53,895 bases of DNA from Vulcanococcus sp. Clear-D1 (GTDB taxonomy: Bacteria; Cyanobacteriota; Cyanobacteriia; PCC-6307; Cyanobiaceae), in NCBI RefSeq assembly GCF_014654725.1, contig NZ_JACVZV010000018.1:313699-367593 (forward strand). The letters run 5' to 3'. Positions 27,405 to 37,737 of the stretch are shown in pieces. Under the pieces are notes generated by a model. It saw only the letters and a program-made list of their open reading frames with translations, made no database searches and was not told the origin of the DNA. Within the stretch, counting starts at the first letter, position 1. Each line of letters begins with the position of its first letter. Made by a program: the position numbers and the translations under genes.

Positions 27405-27557
27405 CTAACGCTGCAGCTGCCGCCAAGCGTCTTGGGGATCGATGCCGCGCTGGCAGAGGTTCACCCAGGGGCGCAGCGGGCCGAGCCAGTCTTCGGGGTC
27501 AGGGCGGCGCAGCAGTGCAAGCACCGAGGGCGGGGTGGGGTTGAGACGCGGGGGCAT
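27405..27557 (-). CDS. Small 50-aa protein upstream of the permease
   Basis: An open frame of 50 residues (ATG at 27557, TAG at 27405) with a coherent composition: an N-terminal [20 protein letters not shown], then [14 protein letters not shown] and a C-terminal helix. It lies 26 bp before the permease start on the same strand, in the otherwise empty 226-bp gap to the SDR gene. Product unknown; coding status is inferred from composition and position. Confidence 0.5.
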
Positions 27558-27604
27558 GGCGGGCAGTGGCGCACTGCATGGAGCATTCCCCGTGGCTCCA
27601 CGCT

Positions 27605-28504
27605 TCAGCCGCGGCAGAGCTCCTCACTCACGTCCCAGAGCCGTGTGCAGGCCGCGGCATCGAGTGCCGCCGGTGCGATGCGGCAGGCCTTGGGATAGCC
27701 CTTGAGGTTGCCCAGACCGCCGGGGCCGTAGAAGCCGCCGGGTTTGGCTGCAGGTGCCGTGGCGGCAAACAGCTGGGGTAGGGCGCCCATGGCGGCGCTC
27801 TGGAACAGCGGGTCCATCAGGCGGTAGGCCAGGGCTTCCACCCGGGAGCCGCGGGCCGCCACAGAGGTGGGCTGCAGGTTGGTGCGGGCCAGGCCGGGAT
27901 GAGCCGCGATCGAACGCACCTCTGCACCCTGGGCATCCAGCCGGCGCTGCAGCTCGAGGGCCGTCATCACGTTGGCCAGCTTGCTCTGGGCGTAGGCGGC
28001 CCAGGCGTCGTAGCGCTGTTCGCCCTGCAGATCATCGAAGGCGATGCGGCCGAAGTAGCTCGCCCCGGAGCTCACATGCACCACCCGGGCCCCCGGCCGC
28101 AGCACGGGCAGGAGCTGCTGGGTGAGAGCGAAGTGCCCCAGGTGATTCACGGCGAACTGCAGCTCGAACCCCTGGGCGCTCAGCTGGCGAGGCGGGGCCA
28201 TGACCCCGGCGTTGTTGATCAGCAGATCGATGGCGCTCCAGCGCGCGGCGATCTCGGCAGCTCCATGGCGCACGCTGGCTAGATCGGCGAGGTTGAGCTC
28301 GAGTGGGATCAGCTCGCCTCCGCCATCGCCGGCCAGGTCCTGACAGGTGGCTTCCGCTTTGGTCAGGCTGCGGCAGGCCACCACCACACGCGCCCCTCGC
28401 TGGGCCAGTGCCCGGGCTGTTTCAAGCCCCAGGCCGCTGTTGGCGCCCGTGATCAGGGCGGTGCGGCCGCTCTGATCGGGGATGTCGGCGCAGGTCCAGG
28501 GCAT
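27605..28504 (-). CDS. Short-chain dehydrogenase (retinol-dehydrogenase/POR-like)
   Basis: 299 residues. The cofactor motif [12 protein letters not shown] ([10 protein letters not shown]), the catalytic Ser in HVSSGASY and Y-x-x-x-K in YAQSKLAN are all intact. Sequence such as [14 protein letters not shown] puts it with the retinol dehydrogenase/protochlorophyllide-reductase-like branch; it is not POR itself, as the insertions of that enzyme are absent. Substrate unknown. It is 12 bp downstream of the methyltransferase gene on the same strand. Confidence 0.9.
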
Positions 28505-28516
28505 GGCGGCGGAAGT

Positions 28517-29335
28517 TCAGCTCGCCAATCGTGTCGCCCTCACTTCCAGCAGTGTGGGCCCCACCCAAAAGCTGCCGGGATCAGCGGCGGCTGCAGCGAT
28601 CTCCTCGCTGGCGTCGGCGGCATCACCGCTGTTCCACAACGCCAGTTCCTGCAGGCGCGCGCCGTACACCTCCACAAAGCGCTGCATCCACTGGCCTGCC
28701 ATCGAGTGGCTGTCGCCGGCAACGGGCAAGGGCTGCAGCGCTTCGATGCGCCAGCCCCGGGCTGCCAGCAGCGCGGGTAGCCGCCGGTTCACATCGGGAT
28801 CGCCGCCGGCCTCGCGGAAACTGCGCTGGCAGGCCTGGCCGAAGCGAGCGATGGCGCGGCCACCGGGGTGAAGCCCGAAGCTGTCCCAATGGACGTATTC
28901 GTGCAGCACCAGCTGGCCGCCGAGGCGGAGGCTGTGCTCCAGCCCCGTGATCAGGGGATCCAGATCGGGAAGGAACATCGCGACCCAGCGGCACCAGGCC
29001 AGATCGAAGCCTTCAGCTGGCCACGGATCGCGCAACAGATGGTGTTGACGCAGCTCCAGTTGGGGCAGCTGGTCGCTGCGGGCCATGGCTTGTCCGGCAG
29101 CCACATACGCATCGCTGAGTTCCAGTCCCAGCACCCGGCCCGTGGGTCCCACGATCCGTGCCAGATCCATGGCCGCAAAACCAGGGCCGGCGCCCACATC
29201 GAGGACCCGCAGCCCTGGGGCGAGGCCGGCGCGCTGCCAGGCCGCCCGGGCCGCGGGCAGCCAGAGCTCGTGCTGGAACCGAAGGCGCTCCAGCTCCTCG
29301 GTGTGGGTACCGAGCAGGTAGCTGGAGTCGCCCAT
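28517..29335 (-). CDS. SAM-dependent methyltransferase
   Basis: 272 residues. Motif I is VLDVGAGPGFAAMDLA, motif II GLELSDAYV, and FDLAWCRWVAMFLPD matches the post-III region of UbiE/COQ5-like enzymes. The C-terminal domain (RRLPALLAARGWRIEALQPLPV) resembles small-molecule methyltransferases. Substrate unknown. Together with the SDR downstream it may form a two-gene unit modifying a lipid or pigment; this is inference. Confidence 0.85.
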   Translation of the reverse strand: MGDSSYLLGTHTEELERLRFQHELWLPAARAAWQRAGLAPGLRVLDVGAGPGFAAMDLARIVGPTGRVLGLELSDAYVAAGQAMARSDQLPQLELRQHHLLRDPWPAEGFDLAWCRWVAMFLPDLDPLITGLEHSLRLGGQLVLHEYVHWDSFGLHPGGRAIARFGQACQRSFREAGGDPDVNRRLPALLAARGWRIEALQPLPVAGDSHSMAGQWMQRFVEVYGARLQELALWNSGDAADASEEIAAAAADPGSFWVGPTLLEVRATRLAS

Positions 29336-29349
29336 CAGGGTGGTGGAGC

Positions 29350-29604
29350 TCAGTCCTCAGGGAACAGCAGACCGGCCAGTTCGTCGGGATCTACGTCGTA
29401 AACGCGGGCCAGGCTGGTTTCAATCGCCGCGGTCACCTCACCGGGCAGGAAGCGCATGGCGCTGAGGGCGTCGTCGGTGATTTCGTCGCTGAGCAGCTTC
29501 TCGCCCTCGAGCTTTTCATCGTTGATCACCGCCATCACCCAGCTCTGGTAGGCGTACACCAGATCGGAGAACTCCAGATCGGGATCGTTGAAGTCCAGGG
29601 CCAT
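29350..29604 (-). CDS. Small acidic conserved cyanobacterial protein
   Basis: 84 residues, strongly acidic (FNDPDLEFSDLVYAYQSWVMAVIND at the start, DPDELAGLLFPED at the end), all-helical by appearance and without signal or membrane segment. It lies 14 bp before the methyltransferase on the same strand and diverges from the gene at 29661. I recall such proteins in picocyanobacteria, function unknown. Confidence 0.7.
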   Translation of the reverse strand: MALDFNDPDLEFSDLVYAYQSWVMAVINDEKLEGEKLLSDEITDDALSAMRFLPGEVTAAIETSLARVYDVDPDELAGLLFPED

Positions 29605-29660
29605 CGCAGATGCGGGCGCAGCTCCCTGCAGTCTGCCGGCCAGTGGGGAGGATGGGCACT

Positions 29661-30119
29661 ATGACGATGCAATCCCCTGACCCTGTGGCCCTCCAGGCCA
29701 CCCTGGTGGACTTCGCCCTGGCGGAACTGGTGCGTCAGCACCGGGAGAGCTTTCCGCCGCTCTGGAGCCAGGAGAGCTGGGCCAAGCTGCTGATCTGGCT
29801 GGCCCTCAATTGCGGCTGCAGCGGAGATGAGGCGGGTTTGAAGGCCTTCGCCGAAGCGATCGGCTCACTGCAGATGGGTCGTCTGCGGCGGGTGTTTTTT
29901 GAACGGGAGCTGGGAGACCTTGAGCTGCAGCTCATGGCCGACCCGGCAGAGCAGCAGGTGCTGGTGCTTCCGCAGGGCCCGGCAGAGGAGGTGCTGCAGA
30001 ACCAGCGCATTGCCCAGGCGTTTGAGCGGGTGGGTCTGACCACCCACCTGCCAGCCGATCAGGCCCGCTGGCAGCAGCTGGATGCGGTGGTGGTGGTGCC
30101 TTGGTTGGAGAGCCGCTGA
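29661..30119 (+). CDS. Conserved protein of unknown function paired with the 2OG oxygenase
   Basis: 152 residues. The ATG at 29661 is chosen because GGGAGG (29645-29650) lies 10 nt upstream; the ATG at 29652 is too close to it. The sequence is mostly helical (DFALAELVRQHRESFPPLW, SWAKLLIWLALNCGCSGDE), then a short beta-type half ending in LDAVVVVPWLESR. Its stop overlaps the start of the oxygenase gene (TGATG), so the two are translationally coupled. Not recognised. Confidence 0.75.
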   Translation: MTMQSPDPVALQATLVDFALAELVRQHRESFPPLWSQESWAKLLIWLALNCGCSGDEAGLKAFAEAIGSLQMGRLRRVFFERELGDLELQLMADPAEQQVLVLPQGPAEEVLQNQRIAQAFERVGLTTHLPADQARWQQLDAVVVVPWLESR

Positions 30120-30742
30120 TGGAGCTGATCGCCCGATATCGCAATGGCGGCTTTGAAGCACTGGCTGATGGCGTGATGGCCTTCTTTGAGCGCCGCGCTG
30201 ATCTGCAACGCCCCGGTGTGGCCTTCGGACCGGACGGCGGCGAGCCCGCCAAGGTGTCGACGGATATCAGCCTGGTGGCGCTTGATCGCAGCGACCCTGA
30301 GGCCTTCGCCTTGGCCGAGGTGATCCTGCGCGGCGTCAGCGCTGGTTTGGAGCGCTACCTGCAAGAGCGGCCCCTGTTTCGCGACTGCTGCCCTGAGCAG
30401 CAGTTGTTTGTGAATCCGATCTTCAATCTGCAGCGCTATGCCCCGGGCGAAGGGTTCAAGCGTTGGCACTGCGACTGGACCATGAGCGACGAGGCCACGG
30501 AGCCTGTGCACCGGGTGTTGGCCTGGATTCTCTATTGCAACAGCGTGGACGACGCGGGCACAGAGTTTCACTGGCAGGGCCATCACGAAGCGGCGGAGCG
30601 GGGCAAGCTCGTGATCTTTCCCGCCGGCCCCTCTCACATCCACCGCGGCCGGGTGAATCACAGCCACAGCAAAACGATTGCCACGGGTTGGATCAATGCC
30701 GGCAGCCGCGACGCATACCTTGCGCGCCTGGCCAGCGGTTAG
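30119..30742 (+). CDS. 2-oxoglutarate/Fe(II)-dependent oxygenase-like protein
   Basis: 207 residues from the ATG in the TGATG overlap. The iron facial triad is visible as His117 and Asp119 (RWHCDW) and His173 or His175 (PSHIHRGRV). A Lys or nearby Arg after it (KTIATGWIN) takes the 2-oxoglutarate-binding place. Such cupin-fold enzymes hydroxylate proteins, lipids or small molecules; this one resembles the picocyanobacterial P4H-like group. Substrate unknown. It overlaps the convergent MscS gene by 4 bp. Confidence 0.85.
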   Translation: MELIARYRNGGFEALADGVMAFFERRADLQRPGVAFGPDGGEPAKVSTDISLVALDRSDPEAFALAEVILRGVSAGLERYLQERPLFRDCCPEQQLFVNPIFNLQRYAPGEGFKRWHCDWTMSDEATEPVHRVLAWILYCNSVDDAGTEFHWQGHHEAAERGKLVIFPAGPSHIHRGRVNHSHSKTIATGWINAGSRDAYLARLASG

Positions 30743-31995
30743 CGGTGTTCGGTGTTGGGTTTGTGTTGCTCCGGCGGCCACACCATCGAATACTCCACCT
30801 GCTGCGGGAATGGGATCTCGATGTTGTGGGCCTTGAAGGCATGCCAGATGGCCTGGTTTACCTCACTGCAGATTCCTACGTTGTCCATCGGGTTGGCGAT
30901 CCAGAAGCGCAGGGCGTAGTTGATTGCTGAATCGCCGTAGCTGAGCAGCAGTGCTTTGGGGGCCGGGTTGGCCAGCACCCGCGGCACCTGTTGGGCGGTG
31001 GCTTCCAGCAGGGCGATCACCTCGGCAGGCTCGTGGTGATAAGCGGCGCCCACGCTCACCTGGCTGCGCCGCATTCGGTCGCTGGCGGTGTAGCTGGTGG
31101 CGGCCTCGGTGAAAAAGGTCTGGTTGGGGATCAGCAGCTCGGCGTTGTCACGGTCGCGCCAGAGCAGCGTGGCCCGCAGCCCCAGGTGGCGCACCTCACA
31201 GGGGTCCCCATCGAGCATCAGCACCTCTCCAGGCCGCACGGAGCCCTCAAACAACAGCCAGATCCCGCTCACGAAGTTGGAGAACACTTCTTTGATGCCG
31301 AAGCCCAGGCCCACGGACAGCCCCCCGGCGACCGCGATCAGGGCTGTGGTGTTGAGCCCTAGTTGCACCGCAACGGCGACCAGCCCGATCCCCACGACCG
31401 CGTAGCGCAGCATCAGTTCCATCGCCTTACGGCTGCCATCGCTCAGACCCACGGCCCGCTGCACCAGCCAGGCCAGGGCTGCTGCTGGTGGCCCACAGCC
31501 CACCAGCACCAGGTAGATCACCACGACCGCCTTGAACAGTTCTCCAGTGCTGATCGAAACGCCGAACACGTCTCCGAGGCGCGTGACGGCCAAATCGTTC
31601 ACGCTGTCCACCTCTTTGATCAGAGCCAGGGCCGACACCAGGAGAAACCCTGGCCGAAGCAGTCGGCTTTCGAGTTGATGCACCCGCTCCTCCGGCAGCC
31701 AACGCAACAGGAGCGGGTGCAGCAGATGCAGGCCATACCAGCCCAGCCAGATGATGCCCAGCTGCCGGCAGAGGCCATAGGGCTGGCCGAAGGCCGCCAG
31801 CGCCAGCGTGACTACCCCCAGCGCGCTGAGCCCCAGAGGCGCATAGGCCAGTGATGGCCAACCGGGAATCAGCCGGCGTCGACGGGCCAGGCGGGTCCCC
31901 AGCATCAGCCCAACCACCAACACCAGCTGAAGCAGCACCTCAGGCCGCTCTAGGTAGCCAAGCCAGCCGAAGACCTCCAGCAGTAGTTGTCTCAT
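30739..31995 (-). CDS. MscS-family mechanosensitive channel
   Basis: 418 residues. Several hydrophobic segments occupy the first about 230 residues. The pore helix and beta domain are clear: VAGGLSVGLGFGIKEVFSNFVSGIWLLFEGSVRPGE, then LRATLLWRDRDNAELLIPNQTFF. The C-terminal about 100 residues form the cytoplasmic vestibule. The channel would release solutes on osmotic downshift. Its start codon overlaps the stop of the solute-binding lipoprotein gene by 4 bp (ATGA), which implies joint translation. Confidence 0.93.
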   Translation of the reverse strand: MRQLLLEVFGWLGYLERPEVLLQLVLVVGLMLGTRLARRRRLIPGWPSLAYAPLGLSALGVVTLALAAFGQPYGLCRQLGIIWLGWYGLHLLHPLLLRWLPEERVHQLESRLLRPGFLLVSALALIKEVDSVNDLAVTRLGDVFGVSISTGELFKAVVVIYLVLVGCGPPAAALAWLVQRAVGLSDGSRKAMELMLRYAVVGIGLVAVAVQLGLNTTALIAVAGGLSVGLGFGIKEVFSNFVSGIWLLFEGSVRPGEVLMLDGDPCEVRHLGLRATLLWRDRDNAELLIPNQTFFTEAATSYTASDRMRRSQVSVGAAYHHEPAEVIALLEATAQQVPRVLANPAPKALLLSYGDSAINYALRFWIANPMDNVGICSEVNQAIWHAFKAHNIEIPFPQQVEYSMVWPPEQHKPNTEHR

Positions 31996-33251
31996 TGGGA
32001 CCTCTGAAAGGCGGTCACCAGGGTTGCCGCCACCTCCTCAGGACTGCGTTCGCCGAACAGCAAGATGGTGAGTTCAGCCTGAACCTTGTTCATCCTGGAA
32101 TCCCCGGCATGGATCGATTCCAGGAACGACGAGATCACATGGCTCTCCTGCTGCGACGTCTCCATGGCCTCCAGCACCTCGGAGCTCTGAACGGGCACCT
32201 TGACGAAGCGGTTGGCCGGTAAAACGGTTTGGGATCCGAGGGTCAGCACACGCTGGACCATGGGATTGGTGCTGAAACGGCTGAATGCCAGGGCTCGGGC
32301 GCGTCCGGCGCTGCTCGAGCTGCGGCCCAGGGCCAGCACCCGCAAGCGGTTCACCGGACTCGCTGCTCCTCCCACGCCATCGGGAAGGGGGCTAACCCCA
32401 AGATGGGGCCCCAGTCGCTGGCGTAGCCGCGGCAGGCTGACTGAGTTGCAGGGAATCCAATCCAGGCGACCAGTCAGAAACTCTGAGATCACGGTCTGCT
32501 GGTTGGGATAAAAAGTGACCCTTAGCTGATTGTTGGCGTTTTGCAACCAGGCCAGCCAGCGGATCAGCGTGTTCAGCTCCTGCTGCTCGATAGGGTTCCC
32601 TTTCACCACGTTGGTGATGCTCTCCACGGCTCCGAGACTGCCGGCCGTCCAGAAGAGATTGATCACATCGGCGCTCAGGCCGATCCGACGACCCTTCGCG
32701 CTGGCAGCCAGCAGCTCATCGAGCGTTGCGGGCGGTGTGGCCAGTTGTTTGCGGTTGAAGCAGGCCACCTGCGTCTGCACCAGCACCGGGATACCCGCCA
32801 GTCGGCCGCGACGGTCGCGGATGCGGTCGAGGTCCCCTGGGTTGAACTGGGCGGTGTCCCGCGCGTTGGCGGGGTAGGGGTCCACCAGGCCGTCGTCCAA
32901 GAGTTTCAGTGCCGTTGCCCCGTTCAAGAACAGCAGATCGGGGCCGAGGCCTGATTGGGTGCGATCGCGAATCGTTTTGCCGAGGTCGGTTTCGGGATAC
33001 AGGCTGAACTGAAAACGTGTGGAGGGGTGCAGTTGGCGGTAGCCCTGCTCCAGCGGCGCGAGGCGATCCTGCACCTCTTGATGGGCTTCCCCATCAATCG
33101 CCTGATCGGCGCTCATCCCAATCGCCAGGTAGAGCACGTTGGGGAGCTGAGGCACTGCGCTGCAGCCCGCCAGCGCTGCACTGCTGATCAGGCTGGCCCA
33201 CAGGCCGAGGTGACGGCTTCGCCGGGATCGCAGCGCGGAGAGCAGGCCCAT
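31992..33251 (-). CDS. Solute-binding lipoprotein (ABC-type family 1 SBP)
   Basis: About 419 residues. A lipoprotein signal precedes the lipobox LAGC ([26 protein letters not shown]). The mature protein has the two-lobe periplasmic binding fold of family 1 SBPs, for example [42 protein letters not shown]. ATGs at 33272 and 33275 are alternatives; the one at 33251 gives a normal n-region. There is no ABC permease or ATPase nearby. Instead it overlaps the MscS gene, an unusual pairing. Confidence 0.85.
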   Translation of the reverse strand: MGLLSALRSRRSRHLGLWASLISSAALAGCSAVPQLPNVLYLAIGMSADQAIDGEAHQEVQDRLAPLEQGYRQLHPSTRFQFSLYPETDLGKTIRDRTQSGLGPDLLFLNGATALKLLDDGLVDPYPANARDTAQFNPGDLDRIRDRRGRLAGIPVLVQTQVACFNRKQLATPPATLDELLAASAKGRRIGLSADVINLFWTAGSLGAVESITNVVKGNPIEQQELNTLIRWLAWLQNANNQLRVTFYPNQQTVISEFLTGRLDWIPCNSVSLPRLRQRLGPHLGVSPLPDGVGGAASPVNRLRVLALGRSSSSAGRARALAFSRFSTNPMVQRVLTLGSQTVLPANRFVKVPVQSSEVLEAMETSQQESHVISSFLESIHAGDSRMNKVQAELTILLFGERSPEEVAATLVTAFQRSQ

Positions 33252-33310
33252 GGAACCCTGTAGCGCGCCCATCATCCTGGCTCTGGGCCGTTTTGCGAGC
33301 ATGGCCGGAC

Positions 33311-36136
33311 ATGCCATCACGCACCACTGTGACCGAGGCCGCCGCTGCTGCACCTGCCACCGCTGCGGAGGCCCTGCCCAAGACCTACGACCCGGTGGGC
33401 ACCGAAGCGCGCTGGCAGCAGGCCTGGGAAACCAGCGGCGCCTTTCACCCGGATCCCAGTGCACCCGGTGAACCGTTCTCGGTGGTGATCCCGCCGCCGA
33501 ACGTCACCGGCAGCCTGCACATGGGCCATGCCTTCAACACGGCCCTGATCGACACGATCGTGCGCTTCCAGCGCCTGCGCGGCAAGAACGTTCTGTGTTT
33601 GCCCGGCACGGATCACGCTTCGATCGCCGTGCAGACGATCCTCGAAAAGCAGCTCAAGGCTGACGGCAAGCGCAAAGAAGATCTGGGCCGAGAGGCGTTC
33701 CTCGAGAAGGCCTGGGAATGGAAGGCCCAGAGCGGCGGCACGATCGTGGGCCAGCTGCGCCGCCTGGGTTATTCCGTTGATTGGCAGCGCGAGCGCTTCA
33801 CCCTCGACGCCGGCTGCAGCGAAGCGGTGATTGAGGCCTTCAACCGGCTGCATGAGCAGGGGTTGATCTACCGGGGTGAATACCTGGTGAACTGGTGCCC
33901 CGCCTCGGGCTCCGCGGTGAGTGATCTGGAGGTGGAGATGAAGGAGGTGGATGGTCACCTCTGGCATTTCCGCTATCCGCTCACGGCCGGCGGCGGCTTC
34001 CTGGAAGTGGCCACCACCCGCCCCGAAACCCTGCTGGGTGATACAGCCGTGGCGGTGAATCCCAAAGACCCGCGCTACGCGGCGTTGGTGGGCCAGACCC
34101 TCACCCTGCCCCTGGTGGGCCGCGAGATCCCGATCGTGGCCGACGACCACGTGGACGCCGAGTTCGGCACCGGCTGCGTGAAGGTGACCCCCGCCCACGA
34201 CCCCAACGACTTCGCGATTGGGCAGCGCCATGCGCTGCCTTTGATCACGGTGATGGCCAAGGACGGCTCGATGAACGAAGCCGCCGGCCGCTTCCAGGGG
34301 CTCGATCGCTTCGAGGCTCGCAAGGCCGTGGTGGCCGCGATGGAGGAGGAAGGCTTCCTGGTGAAGGTGGAGGACTATCGCCACAGCGTGCCCTTCTCCG
34401 ATCGCGGCAAGGTGCCGGTGGAGCCGCTGCTCTCCACCCAGTGGTTCGTGAAGACCGAGCCCCTGGCGGCCCGTTGCCGCGAGGCTCTGGAGAACGCCGA
34501 TCCGCGCTTCGTGCCGGAGCGTTGGAGCAAGGTCTACCGCGACTGGCTCACCGACATCCGCGACTGGTGCATCTCCCGCCAGCTCTGGTGGGGGCACCGC
34601 ATCCCGGCCTGGTTTGTGGTGAGCGAAACCGGCGGTGCCATCACCGACACCACGCCCTACGTGGTGGCCCGCAACGCAGCTGAAGCCCGCCAGAAGGCTG
34701 AAGCCCAATTCAGTGGCGGCACCCATGCCCATCCCGTGGTGCTCGAGCAGGATCCCGACGCCCTCGACACCTGGTTCTCCAGCGGCCTTTGGCCCTTCTC
34801 CACCCTGGGCTGGCCCAACGCTGAGGCCGCCGATCTGCAGCGCTGGTACCCCACCAGCGTGCTGGTGACGGGCTTCGACATCATCTTTTTCTGGGTGGCC
34901 CGGATGACGATGATGGCCGGCGCCTTCACCGGCCAGATGCCCTTCCAGGACGTGTACATCCACGGCCTGGTGCGCGATGAGAACAACCGCAAGATGAGCA
35001 AATCGGCGGGCAATGGCATCGACCCGCTGCTGCTGATCGATCGCTACGGCGCTGATGCCCTGCGCTTCGCCCTGGTGCGCGAGGTGGCTGGCGCGGGTCA
35101 GGACATTCGCCTGGACTACGACCGCAAGTCCGACACCTCCGCCACGGTGGAGGCCTCCCGCAATTTCGCCAACAAGCTGTGGAATGTCACGCGCTTTGCG
35201 CTGATGAACCTCGATGGCGAAACGCCGGCGAGCCTGGGGGAACCGGATCCCGCCGCGTTGCAGCTGGCCGATCGCTGGATTCTCTCCCGCCTGGCGCGCG
35301 TGAACCGCGAAACGGCCGAGCGCTACGGCAACTACGGCCTCGGCGAAGCCGCCAAGGGTCTGTATGAGTTCGCCTGGAACGAGGTGTGCGATTGGTACGT
35401 GGAGCTGATCAAGCGGCGCTTGCAGGTGCCGGTTGAGTTGGAGGGCGCTGCCCGCGAGGCGGCACTGGCCGATCAGCGCACCGCCCGCCAGGTGCTGGCC
35501 AAGGCGCTCAACGAGTTGCTGGTGATGCTCCAGCCGCTGATGCCGCACCTCACCGAAGAGCTCTGGCACGGTCTCACCGGCGCCAGTGAGGAAACCTTCC
35601 TCGCTCTTCAGCCCTGGCCGCAACTCGATGAAGCCGCCCTCAACGACGAGCTCGAGTCGTCGTTCGCCGATCTGATCGAGGCGATCCGCGTGGTGCGCAA
35701 CCTGCGGGCCGTGGCAGGCCTCAAGCCAAGCCAGAGCGTGCCCGTGCGCTTCGTGACCGGTCGCAGCGCGCTTGCTGGGGTGCTCAGCGCCGCCACCGCT
35801 GACATCACGGCTCTCACCCGCGCCGAACGGGTGGAGGTGCTGGATCCGGCCGCGGCGGAGGCCAATCCCGCCACCAAGGCGCTGGCGGGCGTGAGCGGCG
35901 AGCTGCAGGTGCTGCTGCCGATCGAAGGCCTGGTGGACCTGGAGGCCCTGCGCGCCCGCCTTGAGAAAGACATCGCCAAGGCCGACAAGGAGATCAAGGG
36001 CCTCGCTGGCCGCCTCGCCAACCCCAACTTTGCGGACAAAGCTCCGCCGGAGGTGGTGGCGGAGTGCAAGGCCAACCTGGCTGAGGCGGAGGCCCAGGCG
36101 GAGTTGGCCCGCAAGCGCCTGGCGGATCTGGGTTGA
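33311..36136 (+). CDS. valS: Valyl-tRNA synthetase
   Basis: Class I synthetase charging tRNA-Val. 941 residues from the ATG at 33311 (an in-frame TTG at 33293 lies upstream). HIGH-type motif [14 protein letters not shown] near the N-terminus and KMSKS ([15 protein letters not shown]) in the middle are intact; the editing (CP1) domain and a C-terminal coiled-coil arm ([23 protein letters not shown]) are present. Diverges from the SBP gene. The cognate tRNA-Val(UAC) lies at 15509. Confidence 0.98.
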   Translation: MPSRTTVTEAAAAAPATAAEALPKTYDPVGTEARWQQAWETSGAFHPDPSAPGEPFSVVIPPPNVTGSLHMGHAFNTALIDTIVRFQRLRGKNVLCLPGTDHASIAVQTILEKQLKADGKRKEDLGREAFLEKAWEWKAQSGGTIVGQLRRLGYSVDWQRERFTLDAGCSEAVIEAFNRLHEQGLIYRGEYLVNWCPASGSAVSDLEVEMKEVDGHLWHFRYPLTAGGGFLEVATTRPETLLGDTAVAVNPKDPRYAALVGQTLTLPLVGREIPIVADDHVDAEFGTGCVKVTPAHDPNDFAIGQRHALPLITVMAKDGSMNEAAGRFQGLDRFEARKAVVAAMEEEGFLVKVEDYRHSVPFSDRGKVPVEPLLSTQWFVKTEPLAARCREALENADPRFVPERWSKVYRDWLTDIRDWCISRQLWWGHRIPAWFVVSETGGAITDTTPYVVARNAAEARQKAEAQFSGGTHAHPVVLEQDPDALDTWFSSGLWPFSTLGWPNAEAADLQRWYPTSVLVTGFDIIFFWVARMTMMAGAFTGQMPFQDVYIHGLVRDENNRKMSKSAGNGIDPLLLIDRYGADALRFALVREVAGAGQDIRLDYDRKSDTSATVEASRNFANKLWNVTRFALMNLDGETPASLGEPDPAALQLADRWILSRLARVNRETAERYGNYGLGEAAKGLYEFAWNEVCDWYVELIKRRLQVPVELEGAAREAALADQRTARQVLAKALNELLVMLQPLMPHLTEELWHGLTGASEETFLALQPWPQLDEAALNDELESSFADLIEAIRVVRNLRAVAGLKPSQSVPVRFVTGRSALAGVLSAATADITALTRAERVEVLDPAAAEANPATKALAGVSGELQVLLPIEGLVDLEALRARLEKDIAKADKEIKGLAGRLANPNFADKAPPEVVAECKANLAEAEAQAELARKRLADLG

Positions 36137-36142
36137 GCCTGG

Positions 36143-37648
36143 TCAGTTGGGCGTGATCATCACCTTGAAGATCTCGCCCGAAGCCTGGGTCCAGTTGGTG
36201 CTGCCGTAGGTGGTGGGGTCATTGAAGTCGTCGGCTAGTTGCGACTTGATGCCTCCCACCGCGTAGCCGATCAGCACTGATTCCCCGGGGTCGCTCCGCC
36301 GGCGCAAGCGGTCGAGATCAACAACACCATCGGCGAGATAGCGAACCCGTGGGTCTTGCCCCTTCGCGAGCGGGATAAAGGCCGAGGAGGCGCCGAAGGT
36401 CAGCGGTTCACCGCTCGCGGTGCTGAGGGCTGGATAGCTACCTGGGATGGATTGCGACCATTCGCCTTTGGCATTGCGCTTGATCGCGGCGATCTGAGAG
36501 GTGAAGGGGTAGGGGTTCTCGCTGTTGAAGAAGGGATCGCCATTGGGATCGAGGGTGAGCGCTGAGATCCCGCCAAAGACCAGATTCGTTTGGCTGTTCT
36601 CTTGGCGCGAGAACAGTCCCACATTGGCGGCGGTGTATTGGTTGATTCCCTGCCGGAAGGTGGCGGCATCATCGGGGTTGGCCATGGTCGGCTGCCCCGT
36701 GATCAGGTCGATCTGGGCGGGAACGGTGTAGACCCCTGCACCGCCATAGAACACGCCGCCGATCGCTTCACCCTGTTGTTTGATTTGTTGCTTCTGATTC
36801 AGGGACAGCTGCGTGACGACATTGCCATCTCGCCGGTTGTACTTGCTCTGGTTGGGATCAGAAACGCCATTGTTTGTATAGCCAAGTTTTCGTTGGTCGC
36901 GGTCGTAGTGGATGGTGAAGTTGCGCACCTGCTGCGTATAGATCTGCACAGTTGTTGCTTCATCGCCGTAGCCTGTCTGGAAGTCTTGGCCGAAGATCAG
37001 CTGCGCCTGGTTGCTGTTCTCCCCTGCCAGCAGATCTCCACCTGTTACCGCGAAGTAATGCGTGTCCTGACCGTTCACCTGCATCGGCTTGCCTGCAGTG
37101 GAGAGCACGGCGTTGCCGGGTAGCTGTTTGGTCTTTCCCTTCACCCAGGCGCTCAGGGCGCTGAGGTCGATGGCGCTGAGGCGATTGCGTGTCTGGAAGC
37201 TGTCGTTGGCTTTGTCGTAGACGTAGCCGCCCACGTGGAACAGCACATCACCCTGTTGGAGGTCTTCGGCGTTGGTTGTGGAGAGCGACAGTTGTTTGCC
37301 GGCGCTCAGGCCTGATTTGGAGAGGGGTTTGGACCAGCTGCGATCACGCTGCGGGTCATAGACCCAGACCCGCTCGTTCTGGTAGGCGGGAGGGAAGGCG
37401 GTTTTGCCGTTGTCGGACTGGCTCGCCTCCGGAAAGTTGTGCAAGCCATTGGTGCGGCCGCCGAACAGCACCCACTCTCCGCGGCGCGTTTGGGCAGCAC
37501 TGAACGACTGCAGGGTTGGGAACGGCGCACGTCGACCCGTGAGCTGCTGCAGCGTGACCCCATAGTTTTCACTCCAGCTTTGGATCGGGCTGGAGGTGGG
37601 TGTCTGATCACTTGAGCTCAACGGGATGTCGTTGCCGGAGCTGGCCAT
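36143..37648 (-). CDS. Kelch-like beta-propeller protein
   Basis: 501 residues. Segments such as VLFGGRTNGLHNF, VWVYDPQRDRSWSKPL, VLFHVGGYVYD, NLVFGGISAL and VLIGYAVGGIKS have the hydrophobic-Gly-Gly blades of Kelch/galactose-oxidase propellers, about five to six by eye. There is no signal peptide, and the N-terminus is Ser/Thr-rich (SSGNDIPLSSSDQTPTSS), a type often exported through non-Sec routes. Function unknown. It converges on valS with a 6-bp gap. Confidence 0.75.
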   Translation of the reverse strand: MASSGNDIPLSSSDQTPTSSPIQSWSENYGVTLQQLTGRRAPFPTLQSFSAAQTRRGEWVLFGGRTNGLHNFPEASQSDNGKTAFPPAYQNERVWVYDPQRDRSWSKPLSKSGLSAGKQLSLSTTNAEDLQQGDVLFHVGGYVYDKANDSFQTRNRLSAIDLSALSAWVKGKTKQLPGNAVLSTAGKPMQVNGQDTHYFAVTGGDLLAGENSNQAQLIFGQDFQTGYGDEATTVQIYTQQVRNFTIHYDRDQRKLGYTNNGVSDPNQSKYNRRDGNVVTQLSLNQKQQIKQQGEAIGGVFYGGAGVYTVPAQIDLITGQPTMANPDDAATFRQGINQYTAANVGLFSRQENSQTNLVFGGISALTLDPNGDPFFNSENPYPFTSQIAAIKRNAKGEWSQSIPGSYPALSTASGEPLTFGASSAFIPLAKGQDPRVRYLADGVVDLDRLRRRSDPGESVLIGYAVGGIKSQLADDFNDPTTYGSTNWTQASGEIFKVMITPN

Positions 37649-37737
37649 GGCTGCACGGGTGATGCCTGGCTCTCAATCTGGGAAGGCTCGACTGTCTTGT
37701 CAGCGCGTCATGCTGCAGTCGCCCAAGTTGTTCACAG

